64,000 nucleotides of DNA from NCBI GenBank assembly GCA_016937575.1, contig JAFHKN010000002.1:3531001-3595000 (forward strand), written 5' to 3'. The stretch is from Roseomonas aeriglobus. Lineage in GTDB: Bacteria > Pseudomonadota > Alphaproteobacteria > Sphingomonadales > Sphingomonadaceae. Both the position numbers and the translations under genes were made by a program. Each line of letters begins with the position of its first letter. The first letter of the stretch is position 1. This document shows, one piece after another, positions 8,738-16,757 of this stretch. The notes under the pieces are model-generated. The model had not been told where the DNA came from. It searched no databases and worked only from the letters and a program-made list of their open reading frames with translations.

Positions 8738-9883
8738 ATGGCCGACGCCGATCCCCGCCGCAACGTCCGCACGCGCGACGCCGCGCTGCCGCTGCCCGAC
8801 TGCGTGGCGCTGGTGCTGCAGGGCGGCGGCGCGCTCGGCAGCTATCAGGCGGGCGTGATCGAGGCGCTGGCGGACACCGGCATCGCGATCGACTGGGTCG
8901 CGGGCATCTCGATCGGCGCGGTCAACGCCGCGATCGTCGCCGGCAACCCGCCCGAGCGACGCGTCGAGCGACTGAAGGCATTCTGGGACACGACGACCTC
9001 GGCGCTGCCCAGTTTCCCGATCTTCCCGCAGGATCAGGTTCGCGAATTCGTCCATGAATGGTCGGCGTGGAGCGTGATGGCGACGGGCGTGCCCGGGTTC
9101 TTCAGCCCACGCGGCGTGCCGCCGACCTTTGCCGCACCCGGCACGCCCGCGGCACTCAGCTTCTACGATTCGGCGCCGCTGGCAAAGACTCTCGACACGC
9201 TGATCGACTGGGATCTGTTGAATACCGGGCCGGTGCGGCTGTCGGTCGGCGCGGTGGACGTGGAAAGCGGCAACTTCCGCTATTTCGACACCAGTAGCGA
9301 GCGACTCGATGCGCGCCACATCATGGCGTCAGGCGCACTGCCCCCGGGGCTTCCCCCGGTCGAGATCGACGGGCGCTGGTATTGGGATGGCGGGATCGTG
9401 TCGAACACGCCGCTGACGCATGTGCTCGATCATCAGACGGCCGAAATGCTCGTCTTCCAGGTCGACCTGTTCTCCGCGAGCGCGGACCGGCCGAAAACGA
9501 TCATGGACGTGATGGCGCGCGAAAAGGAGATCCGCTTTTCCAGCCGCACTCGTCAGGTGTCAGCGGAGAGGCTGAAATTGCGCAAGGAGCGCGAGGCCAT
9601 CCGCACGCTCATCGCCAAGCTGCCGCCCGAACTGCGCAAGGATCCGGAAGTCGCAGCGCTCGCGCAGGAGGCCGATGAACCGCCGGTCAGCCTGGTCCAC
9701 CTGATCTACCGCGCCAACGCCTGGGAAGGCGGCGCGCGCGACTTCGAATTTTCCGCCCGGACGATGCGCGAACACTGGACCGCCGGCCGCGCCGCGGTCG
9801 CCGAGACGATGGCCAAGTCGCGGCTGGTGGCGAGCAACATCCTCGACGGACGCACCGCGGCGTTCGACCTGACGCGGGGCTGA
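8738..9883 (+). CDS. Patatin-like phospholipase with DUF3734
   Basis: This is a 381-residue lipid acyl hydrolase. The oxyanion loop GGGALG is at residues 29-34, the nucleophile elbow GISIG at 56-60 (Ser58) and the catalytic aspartate in DGG at 217-219, so the Ser-Asp dyad is intact. The C-terminal part (about 250-370) matches DUF3734, with KEIRFSSRTRQ. The ATG at 8738 is preferred to a TTG at 8684. It sits 31 bp before bdhA on the same strand. Patatin/DUF3734 genes are often found next to 3-hydroxybutyrate dehydrogenase, so a link to hydroxybutyrate or PHB turnover is a reasonable inference. No signal peptide is visible, so it is probably cytoplasmic. Confidence 0.9.
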   Translation: MADADPRRNVRTRDAALPLPDCVALVLQGGGALGSYQAGVIEALADTGIAIDWVAGISIGAVNAAIVAGNPPERRVERLKAFWDTTTSALPSFPIFPQDQVREFVHEWSAWSVMATGVPGFFSPRGVPPTFAAPGTPAALSFYDSAPLAKTLDTLIDWDLLNTGPVRLSVGAVDVESGNFRYFDTSSERLDARHIMASGALPPGLPPVEIDGRWYWDGGIVSNTPLTHVLDHQTAEMLVFQVDLFSASADRPKTIMDVMAREKEIRFSSRTRQVSAERLKLRKEREAIRTLIAKLPPELRKDPEVAALAQEADEPPVSLVHLIYRANAWEGGARDFEFSARTMREHWTAGRAAVAETMAKSRLVASNILDGRTAAFDLTRG

Positions 9884-9914
9884 GCCCTTTACGACTGAAC
9901 AGAAGGACACGCGC

Positions 9915-10700
9915 ATGTTCCTGAAAGGCAAGACTGCCCTTATCACCGGCTCCACCTCGGGCATCGGCCTTGCCTATGCCAAGGCGCTGGCCGGCGAAGG
10001 CGCGAACATCGTCATCAACGGCTTCGGCGATACGGACGCGATCGAGAAGGAACGCGCAGCGCTGGAGCAAACCAGCGGGGGCAAGGCGCTCTATTCGGGT
10101 CACGACCTGACCAAGGTCGACCAGATCGAAGCGATGATGCGGCAAGCCGCGGACACTTTCGGCGGCGTCGACATCCTCATCAACAACGCGGGCATGCAGC
10201 ATGTCGCGCCGGTCGAGGCGTTTCCGCTCGACAAATGGGACCTGATCATCGCGCTCAACCTCAACGCCGCCTTCCACACGACGCGCCTTGCGGTGCCGTA
10301 TATGAAGGAGAAAAAGTGGGGCCGGATCGTCCAGACCGCGTCGGCGCACAGCCTGGTCGCCTCACCGTTCAAATCGGCCTATGTCACCGCCAAACATGGC
10401 CTGGCCGGCTTCACCAAGACGGTCGCGCTGGAGCTGGCGACCTTCGGCGTCACCGCCAATTGCATTTCGCCGGGCTATGTCTGGACGCCGCTGGTCGAGA
10501 ACCAGATCCCCGACACGATGAAGGCGCGCGGGATGACGCGCGATCAGGTCATCAACGACGTGCTGCTGGCGGGCCAGCCGACCAAGCAGTTCGTGACCCC
10601 CGAACAGGTCGCCGCCACCGCATTGTTCCTGTGCAGTGATGCCGCGTCGCAGATTACGGGCGCAAATCTGTCTGTCGACGGCGGCTGGACCGCGGCGTGA
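9915..10700 (+). CDS. bdhA: 3-hydroxybutyrate dehydrogenase
   Basis: This is a 261-residue short-chain dehydrogenase that oxidises D-3-hydroxybutyrate to acetoacetate with NAD+. TGSTSGIG (12-18) binds the cofactor, NNAGMQH follows, and the catalytic YxxxK is Tyr156/Lys160 within SAYVTAKHGL. The C-terminal VDGGWTAA and the GQPTKQFVTPEQVA segment are typical of bacterial BdhA rather than of general FabG-like enzymes. It follows the patatin gene and its stop overlaps the next gene's GTG start by four bases. The cluster suggests use of PHB or ketone-body substrates. Confidence 0.93.
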   Translation: MFLKGKTALITGSTSGIGLAYAKALAGEGANIVINGFGDTDAIEKERAALEQTSGGKALYSGHDLTKVDQIEAMMRQAADTFGGVDILINNAGMQHVAPVEAFPLDKWDLIIALNLNAAFHTTRLAVPYMKEKKWGRIVQTASAHSLVASPFKSAYVTAKHGLAGFTKTVALELATFGVTANCISPGYVWTPLVENQIPDTMKARGMTRDQVINDVLLAGQPTKQFVTPEQVAATALFLCSDAASQITGANLSVDGGWTAA

Positions 10701-11350
10701 GCGCATTCGCGTTCCTGACCGCGGCGCTGGCGGCCTGCACGCCCGTCCAGGACGGTGCCTCGGCACAAACCGGAGCGACCGCCCCGGCGACCGAGTGCCG
10801 CCTGCCGTCGGGCGCCAATTGGCGCGAGGTCGCGACGCCCGACGATCGTACTCGCCTGCGCACCTGGCGCGACGCATGGACGGCCGCGCTCGACACGATT
10901 CGCGCACGGGGTGGACTGGCGGCGGTGACGGGAGAAGGCGCGCTGCTCGAACCCGACCGCGCGCTCGGCACCGATCCGATGCCACCCGCGGGCGACTATC
11001 GCTGCCGCACCATCAAACTCGGCGTTCGCGACGAAACGCGGGCGCCCGTCGCTCCCCAAGCCGCACTGCCTTGCCGGATCGCGCGCGATGGCGACGTCCT
11101 GCGGCTGACGCAGGGGGAAGGACCGCAGCGGGTCAATGGAACACTCTATCCCGACACCGCAGTGCGCGGCGTGTTTCTCGGCACGCTGGCACTCACCGAC
11201 GAGCCGACGCCGCTTGCCTATGGGTCGGACAGCATGCGCGACATGGCCGGGCTGGTCGAGCGCGTCGCGGATGGCAAGTGGCGCATCGTCCTGCCGCGGC
11301 CGGCGCTCGAATCGACGCTCGACGTGATCGAGGTGACGCCGGCGGGGTGA
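10697..11350 (+). CDS. DUF4893 lipoprotein
   Basis: This 217-residue protein begins with GTG at 10697, inside the bdhA stop (GTGA), so it is probably translated by coupling. The N-terminus is a lipoprotein signal with lipobox LAAC (residues 11-14). The mature part has W-R-EVATPDDRTRL-TW and EGALLEPD, then GDYRCRTIKLG, which match the DUF4893 family of sphingomonads. The family function is unknown. Three further cysteines may form disulfides. The acceptance of a GTG start rests on the overlap and the signal peptide. Confidence 0.8.
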   Translation: MSAFAFLTAALAACTPVQDGASAQTGATAPATECRLPSGANWREVATPDDRTRLRTWRDAWTAALDTIRARGGLAAVTGEGALLEPDRALGTDPMPPAGDYRCRTIKLGVRDETRAPVAPQAALPCRIARDGDVLRLTQGEGPQRVNGTLYPDTAVRGVFLGTLALTDEPTPLAYGSDSMRDMAGLVERVADGKWRIVLPRPALESTLDVIEVTPAG

Positions 11351-11352
11351 CC

Positions 11353-11468
11353 CATCCTCCCCTGCACGGGGAGGTGGCAGGCCGTAGGCCTGACGGAGGG
11401 GTGTCCCGCTATCGAGAGGGCGACACCCCTCCGTCGCGCCGACGCGCGCCACCTCCCGTTACCAGGGA
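11353..11468. repeat. Dispersed inverted repeat, family D
   Basis: Imperfect inverted arms: gacggaggggtgtc pairs with gacacccctccgtc in the centre, and the outer ends pair less perfectly (cccctgcacggggaggtgg with ccacctcccgttaccagggag). It fills the convergent gap between the DUF4893 gene and the SDR gene and could act as a bidirectional terminator. Confidence 0.75.
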
Positions 11469-11478
11469 GTACTTTGCT

Positions 11479-12267
11479 TCAATGATCGATGCTGCTCCCC
11501 AGCGCGGCGTGCACCAGCCCGCCGTCGACGGTGATCGTCTCGCCGATCACATAATCCCCCGCCCGGCTGGCGAGGTAGATCGCCGCGCCCGCCATATCCT
11601 CGGCCTCGCCGATACGCCCCGCAGGAATGCTCTTGCCGACGGCGTCGCCGTGGTCGCGCGCGGCCTTGTTCATGTCACTGGCGAAAGCACCGGGCGCGAT
11701 CGAGGTGACGTTGATCCCGTCGCGCACCAGCCGCGCAGCCATCCGCTTGGTCAGCTGGATCAGCGCCGCCTTGGATGCCTGATAGCTATAGGTTTCCCAC
11801 GCATTCAGACGCATGCCGTCGATCGAGGTGATGTTGATGACCTTGGCGGGCCGCGTGCGCGCCGCCCCGGCCTTCAGCGCGGCATGGAGTGCCTGCGTCA
11901 GGAAGAAGGGCGATTTGACGTTCAGGTCCATGACCTTGTCCCAGCCGCTTTCGGGGAACTCCTCGAATGGCACGCCCCACGCCGCGCCGGCATTGTTGAC
12001 GAGGATGTCGAGCGCGCTTTCCTGCTCCGCCAGCTGCTCGGCCAGCGCCTTGCACCCGGCGACGGTCGACACGTCTTGCGGCAGCGCGATGCAGTTGGGC
12101 CCGAGTTCCTCGGCGGTCGCGAAACACGCCTCGGCCTTGCGCGCGGAAATATACACCTTGGCGCCCGACTCGATGAAGCCGCGTGCGATCATCTTGCCGA
12201 TCCCGCGGCTGCCCCCGGTGACGAGAGCGACGCGGCCGTCGAGGCGGAAGAGGGTGTTGGTGTCCAT
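11479..12267 (-). CDS. SDR family oxidoreductase, RhlG/FabG-like
   Basis: This is a 262-residue short-chain dehydrogenase. TGGSRGIG (17-24) binds NAD(P), NNAGAAWG follows, and the catalytic Tyr and Lys are in SYQASKAAL. The C-terminus GETITVDGGLVH is typical. Overall it resembles RhlG-type 3-oxoacyl reductases, but the substrate cannot be fixed by sequence. Two adjacent ATGs exist at 12270 and 12267; the second has better spacing from GGGAGA. Most of the ribosome site lies in a family E repeat. It lies 129 bp downstream of an acyl-CoA dehydrogenase on the same strand, consistent with fatty-acid or branched acyl metabolism. Confidence 0.87.
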   Translation of the reverse strand: MDTNTLFRLDGRVALVTGGSRGIGKMIARGFIESGAKVYISARKAEACFATAEELGPNCIALPQDVSTVAGCKALAEQLAEQESALDILVNNAGAAWGVPFEEFPESGWDKVMDLNVKSPFFLTQALHAALKAGAARTRPAKVINITSIDGMRLNAWETYSYQASKAALIQLTKRMAARLVRDGINVTSIAPGAFASDMNKAARDHGDAVGKSIPAGRIGEAEDMAGAAIYLASRAGDYVIGETITVDGGLVHAALGSSIDH

Positions 12268-12279
12268 CATTATCTCCCT

Positions 12280-12386
12280 CTCCCCGTTCGGGGAGAGGGC
12301 CGGGGAGAGGGGCAGTCTCTCGATCCCGGCCCTGTCGCTTGTGGTTGTCGACTGCCCCTCTCCCAACCCTCTCCCCGAACGGGGAG
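12280..12386. repeat. Dispersed inverted repeat, family E
   Basis: Arms at 12280-12317 and 12350-12386 carry ctccccgttcggggag and ctccccgaacggggag with gactgcccctctccc on the inner side. The left arm touches the ribosome binding site of the SDR gene. Read as protein on the minus strand it gives the familiar repeat peptide PLSPALSPNGE, so upstream in-frame extension of the SDR gene is spurious. Confidence 0.85.
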
Positions 12387-12396
12387 AAGGCTTTGA

Positions 12397-13557
12397 TTAC
12401 CCGCCGCGCTTCATCGTCTCGCGGGCGATGATCAGTTGCTGAATCTGGCTGGTGCCCTCGTAAATGCGGAACAGGCGAACGTCGCGGTACAGCCGCTCGA
12501 TGCCGTGGTCGGCGATGTATCCCGCGCCGCCATAGATCTGCACCGCCCGGTCGGCGACGCGGCCGACCATCTCGGATGCAAAATATTTGGCCGCCGCGCT
12601 TTCCAGCACGACGTCCGCGCCGCGGTCCTTCCTGTCCGCAGCGTCGAGCACCAGCGCACGGGCGGCCAGCGCCTCGGTCTTCGAATCAGCAATCATCGCC
12701 TGGACCAGCTGATGTTCCCCGATCGCCTTGCCAAACTGCTTGCGCTCACACGCATATGCGACGCTGTCGGCGATCAGGCGTTCGGCGACGCCGACGCAGA
12801 CCGCCGCAATATGCAGCCGCCCGCGGTCGAGCACCCGCATCGCGATCTTGAAGCCTTCGCCCTCGGCACCCAGCCGGTTGGCGGCGGGGACGGGGACGTC
12901 GTCGAAATGGACGTCGGCGACCTTCGCGCCCTTCTGCCCCATCTTCTTCTCGGGCTCGCCGACCGACACGCCGGGCAGATCGCGGGGCACGAGGAACGCC
13001 GACACGCCGCGCCCGCCCGGATCGTCCCCGGTGCGCGCCATGACGGTAAACAGGTCGGCACGGTCGGCATTGGTGATATAGCGCTTCGTCCCCGACAGCC
13101 GGTACACATCGGCGCCGTTCGAATCCTTGGTTCGCACCGCGCGCGTCTGCACCGCGCCCGAATCGGATCCGACGTCGGGTTCGGTGAGGGCGAAGCTGGT
13201 CACCACCTCGCCGCTCGCGATCCGCGGCAGCCACGCGGCCTTCTGTTCGTCGGTGCCGGCCATCACCAGTCCCTGGCTGCCGATCCCGACATTGGTGCCG
13301 AACGCGGAACGAAACGCAGGCGTCGTCCGGCCGAGTTCGATCGCAATGCGCGCTTCCTCGGCCATCGTCAGCCCGAGCCCGCCATAGTCTTCGGCGATCG
13401 ACAGGCCGAACAGGCCCATCGCCTTCATCTCGTCGATAATCTCGGGCGGCACGGCATCGTCTGCCTCGACCCGCGCCTCGATCGGGCGCAGGCGGTCGGC
13501 GACGAAGCGGCGGACCTGCGTGACGAGCGCGTCGAACGTCTCCGCATCGAGAGCCAT
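12397..13557 (-). CDS. Acyl-CoA dehydrogenase
   Basis: This is a 386-residue FAD-dependent enzyme that introduces the alpha-beta double bond into acyl-CoA. It shows the family order: an N-terminal helical domain (EARVEADDAVP), the central beta domain with FALTEPDVGSDSG (FAD/substrate contacts) and a C-terminal helical domain ending YEGTSQIQQLIIARE. The glutamate of YEGTSQ is the usual catalytic base in short-chain and related enzymes. IYGGAGYI is also conserved. Chain-length preference cannot be deduced. It is divergent from pyrD and upstream of the SDR gene. Confidence 0.93.
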   Translation of the reverse strand: MALDAETFDALVTQVRRFVADRLRPIEARVEADDAVPPEIIDEMKAMGLFGLSIAEDYGGLGLTMAEEARIAIELGRTTPAFRSAFGTNVGIGSQGLVMAGTDEQKAAWLPRIASGEVVTSFALTEPDVGSDSGAVQTRAVRTKDSNGADVYRLSGTKRYITNADRADLFTVMARTGDDPGGRGVSAFLVPRDLPGVSVGEPEKKMGQKGAKVADVHFDDVPVPAANRLGAEGEGFKIAMRVLDRGRLHIAAVCVGVAERLIADSVAYACERKQFGKAIGEHQLVQAMIADSKTEALAARALVLDAADRKDRGADVVLESAAAKYFASEMVGRVADRAVQIYGGAGYIADHGIERLYRDVRLFRIYEGTSQIQQLIIARETMKRGG

Positions 13558-13773
13558 GGCTGCATCCGCTCCTTTCGATTTGGTTCAGGACTATCGCTCG
13601 ATCGAGCCATTTGCAACCGTACCCGATATTCGAGATGGCGGAATCTCGGCGGACTGTTCGACGGTGCACGCCGACGCCTCGGCGACGGGCAGGGCTCGGG
13701 CTGGCCAGCGCTCCAGCGGTCGCCGAAGAACGAGATGCTTCAAACCCCGCGCCATTGGTTCTAAGCCCGTCCC

Positions 13774-14787
13774 ATGCGCTGGTATCACCCGCTCCTCTTC
13801 GCCCTCGACGCCGAACAGGCGCACCGCCTTACCATCCGCGCCCTGGCCGCGGCGGGGAAGCGGACCGGCAAGGTCGTGACCAGCCCGCGGCTCGCGAACA
13901 TCGTCGCCGGCGTGCATTTCCCCAATCCGGTCGGGCTGGCGGCGGGCGCGGACAAGGACGGCGAAGCGGTCCATGGCTTCCACGGTCTAGGCTTCGGCAG
14001 CGTGGAGGTCGGCACGCTCACTCCGCTGCCCCAGGCGGGCAATCCGAAGCCGCGGCTGTTCCGGCTGGTCGAGGACCGCGGGGTCATCAACCGCATGGGC
14101 TTCAACAACGGCGGGTTGCAGGCCGCGCTCGACCGGCTGCCGCGCGAGCGCGCCGGGGTGCTGGGCATCAACGTCGGCGCAAACAAGGACGCGACCGATC
14201 GCATCGCCGATTATGTGACCGGCGTGGCCCTGGCGAGTCGCTGCGCCGATTACGTCACGATCAACATTTCGTCGCCGAATACGCCAGGCCTGCGCGATCT
14301 GCAGCATGGGCAGGCGCTGGCGGACCTGCTGGCGGCCGCGCGCGAGGCAGCGGCGCTTACCCCCTTGTTCCTGAAGGTCGCACCCGACCTGGAGCCCGCG
14401 CAGATCGACGAGATTGCCCGCGCGGCGATCGACCACCGTATCGATGCGCTGATCGTCAGCAACACGACGATCTCGCGGCCGGCGCTGCGGTCGGGCAATG
14501 CGGGTGAGGCGGGGGGGCTGTCCGGCGCTCCGCTTGCCACGCTGGCGGGGCAGCGCCTCGCTGACTTCCGCACCGCGACCGGAGCGCGACTGCCCCTGAT
14601 CTCGGCCGGCGGCATCGCGCGTGCGGACGAAGCCTATGCCCGCATCCGTGCGGGCGCGAGTTTGGTGCAGGTCTATTCGGCCTTGGTGTATGAAGGCCCG
14701 GGCCTCGCACGGTCGATCGCGACCGGGCTGGACAAGCTGCTTGCCCGCGACGGCTTCGCCAATGTCGCGGACGCCATCGGCGCCTGA
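13774..14787 (+). CDS. pyrD: Dihydroorotate dehydrogenase (quinone), class 2
   Basis: This 337-residue enzyme oxidises dihydroorotate to orotate in pyrimidine synthesis and passes electrons to quinone. The N-terminal helix (MRWYHPLLFALDAEQAH) is the membrane/quinone-contact element of class 2 enzymes. NPVGLAAGADKDGEA (FMN site), NISSPNTPGLRDLQ with the active-site serine, VSNTT and SAGGIARADEA follow. The length fits the class. A perfect 11-bp hairpin without a T tract lies just after the stop. Confidence 0.96.
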   Translation: MRWYHPLLFALDAEQAHRLTIRALAAAGKRTGKVVTSPRLANIVAGVHFPNPVGLAAGADKDGEAVHGFHGLGFGSVEVGTLTPLPQAGNPKPRLFRLVEDRGVINRMGFNNGGLQAALDRLPRERAGVLGINVGANKDATDRIADYVTGVALASRCADYVTINISSPNTPGLRDLQHGQALADLLAAAREAAALTPLFLKVAPDLEPAQIDEIARAAIDHRIDALIVSNTTISRPALRSGNAGEAGGLSGAPLATLAGQRLADFRTATGARLPLISAGGIARADEAYARIRAGASLVQVYSALVYEGPGLARSIATGLDKLLARDGFANVADAIGA

Positions 14788-14789
14788 CC

Positions 14790-14814
14790 GATCCTCCCCT
14801 TGCAGGGGAGGATC
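14790..14814 (+). repeat. Perfect hairpin after pyrD
   Basis: gatcctcccct and aggggaggatc are exact inverted copies around a three-base loop (tgc). No T run follows, so it is either a weak terminator, an RNA-stability hairpin or a reduced repeat copy. Confidence 0.75.
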
Positions 14815-14858
14815 ATGGGCGCTTGCACGCCTCCCGCACCGCGCTAGGGTCATGCCCC

Positions 14859-16610
14859 ATGAGAGCATTCGTCCTAGCCCTGCTCCCGCTTGTCGCGTCC
14901 TGCGCGCCGGTTGCGGATCGCCCCGCCACAGCCTCCTCTAGCGCGACCCAAGCCCCAGGCATGGTCAGCGCCGCCGATCCGCGCGCGGTCGCGGCGGGTG
15001 TCGAGATCCTGAAGGCCGGCGGCACCGCCACCGATGCCGCGATCGCGACGATGCTCGCGCTCGGCGTCGTTGAACCGCAGAGCTCGGGCCTGGGCGGCGG
15101 CAGCTTCTGGGTACGCCACCGCGTCGGCGGCACCCTCGACACGATCGATGCGCGCGAAACCGCGCCGATGGCGGCAGGGCCGCGCCTGTTCTATACCGAC
15201 GCGGGGCAGCCGATGGACCACCGCCAGGCCGTGCCCGGCGGCAAGTCGGTCGGTGTCCCCGGCGCGCTGCGCGGCATGGCGCTGGCGCATCGTTCGGGCG
15301 GCAAGCTTCCCTGGGCCCGGTTGTTTCAGCCGGCGATCCGGCTGGCGAAGGACGGGTGGCAGCTGACCCCGCGCTTCGTCGATGGTCTGGCCAGAAACGG
15401 CACCCACATCACGCCCGAGCTGCGCGCGATCTTCTCGCCCGGCGGCACCGCGCTGCCCGCCGGCAGCACCGTGCGCAACCCGGACATGGCCGCCTTCCTC
15501 GAACGCCTCGCCAGCCGGGGCGCCGACAGCTTCTACGTCGGCCCCGACGCGCAGAAGCTGGTGACGACCGTCCGCACGGCACAGCGCAACCCGTCGCAGA
15601 TGACGATCGGCGACATGGCCAGCTACGCCGCCAAGCCGCGCGACCCGGTCTGCGTGCCGTATCGCAGCTACCGCATCTGCGGCATGGGCCCACCGTCGTC
15701 GGGCGGCATCACCGTGCTGATGATCCTGAAGCAGCTCGAACGCTTCGACCTGAAGGCGCTGGGCAAGGACAGCGCGACTGCCTGGCACTTGTTCGCCGAG
15801 AGCTCGCGCCTCGCCTATGCCGATCGCAACCTGTACATCGGCGACCCCGATTTCGTTCGCGTGCCCATCGCCGGCATGCTCGACCCCGCCTATCTCGCCA
15901 GCCGCTCGGCGCTGATTTCGCCTAACACGACCATGGCCAGCGTCACCGCCGGCACGCCCCCGGGTGCCCCGCCGCGCGTGCGCGCCGAACCCGCCGAGAC
16001 GCCCGGCACGACCAGCCTGTCGGTCGCCGATCGCATGGGCAACGTCGTTGCGGTCACGACGACGATCGAGGGGGTCTATGGCTCCGGCCTGACCGTCAAC
16101 GGCATCGTGCTGAACAACGAACTGACCGACTTCGACACCGTACCGGTCAAGGACGGCTATCTGGTCGCGAACCGGGTCGAAGGCGGCAAGCGTCCGCGCA
16201 GCTCGATGGCGCCGACGATCGTCTATGACGCGCAAGGGCGGGTCCGCCTGTCGGTCGGCGCGGCCGGTGGCCCGACGATCATCGCGCAGATCGCCAAGGC
16301 GATCATGGGCGTGATCGATTTCGACCTGTCCGCTCAGGACGCGATCGCCATGGGCCTGCTCTATGCACCCGGCCCCGGCGGGGTCGCGGAATCCGGCACC
16401 GAACGCGCCGCGATGGTGCCCGCACTCCAGGCGCTGGGCGAACGCGTGACTGTCGGCGGCCTCGGCCTCAAGGCGAACGCCGTCGAATGGGTCGGCGGCC
16501 GCTGGGTCGGCGGGGCGGACCCGCGCAGCGAGGGCGTCGCCGGCGACGAGACGGGATATGTCACCCAGATCAGGCGGTTCGGCAAGGACCCGACCCGGCC
16601 GCCGGAGTGA
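14859..16610 (+). CDS. ggt: Gamma-glutamyltransferase family lipoprotein
   Basis: This 583-residue exported enzyme would cleave or transfer the gamma-glutamyl group of glutathione and related compounds. MRAFVLALLPLVASC is a lipoprotein signal with lipobox VASC. Conserved blocks include GVEILKAGGTATDAA, SSGLGGGSFWV, YRICGMGPPSSGG and RPRSSMAPTIV. The autocatalytic threonine lies in PGTTSLSVAD; the usual TTH-SV motif has serine in place of histidine. The region from GTTSLSV to the end is the small subunit after self-cleavage. The start at 14859 was chosen over 14823 because of the signal peptide. Confidence 0.9.
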   Translation: MRAFVLALLPLVASCAPVADRPATASSSATQAPGMVSAADPRAVAAGVEILKAGGTATDAAIATMLALGVVEPQSSGLGGGSFWVRHRVGGTLDTIDARETAPMAAGPRLFYTDAGQPMDHRQAVPGGKSVGVPGALRGMALAHRSGGKLPWARLFQPAIRLAKDGWQLTPRFVDGLARNGTHITPELRAIFSPGGTALPAGSTVRNPDMAAFLERLASRGADSFYVGPDAQKLVTTVRTAQRNPSQMTIGDMASYAAKPRDPVCVPYRSYRICGMGPPSSGGITVLMILKQLERFDLKALGKDSATAWHLFAESSRLAYADRNLYIGDPDFVRVPIAGMLDPAYLASRSALISPNTTMASVTAGTPPGAPPRVRAEPAETPGTTSLSVADRMGNVVAVTTTIEGVYGSGLTVNGIVLNNELTDFDTVPVKDGYLVANRVEGGKRPRSSMAPTIVYDAQGRVRLSVGAAGGPTIIAQIAKAIMGVIDFDLSAQDAIAMGLLYAPGPGGVAESGTERAAMVPALQALGERVTVGGLGLKANAVEWVGGRWVGGADPRSEGVAGDETGYVTQIRRFGKDPTRPPE

Positions 16611-16614
16611 CACA

Positions 16615-16714
16615 CCCGTTCGTGCCGAGCTGGTCGAAGCACCGCCCTTCCACCCGCGAGCGATATGCGCGGGGCAGGAAGTCCGGCGCTTCGACAAACG
16701 CAGCACCAACGGAT
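16615..16714. repeat. Dispersed repeat, family B, copy 2
   Basis: It begins cccgttcgtgccgagctggtcgaagcaccg and ends with an inverted relative, gcttcgacaaacgcagcaccaacgg. Related copies are at 6657-6726, 29065-29160 and 33495-33596. It separates ggt from the acyl-CoA ligase. Confidence 0.75.
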
Positions 16715-16757
16715 TATGACGAGAGAATATCGGCCCGAGCCGAGCCCAGGAGAGACC

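Noticed and set aside
12268-12366. Upstream in-frame extension of the SDR gene (peptide with PLSPALSPNGE).
   Set aside because: This peptide is the translation of a common dispersed repeat and precedes the real ribosome site.
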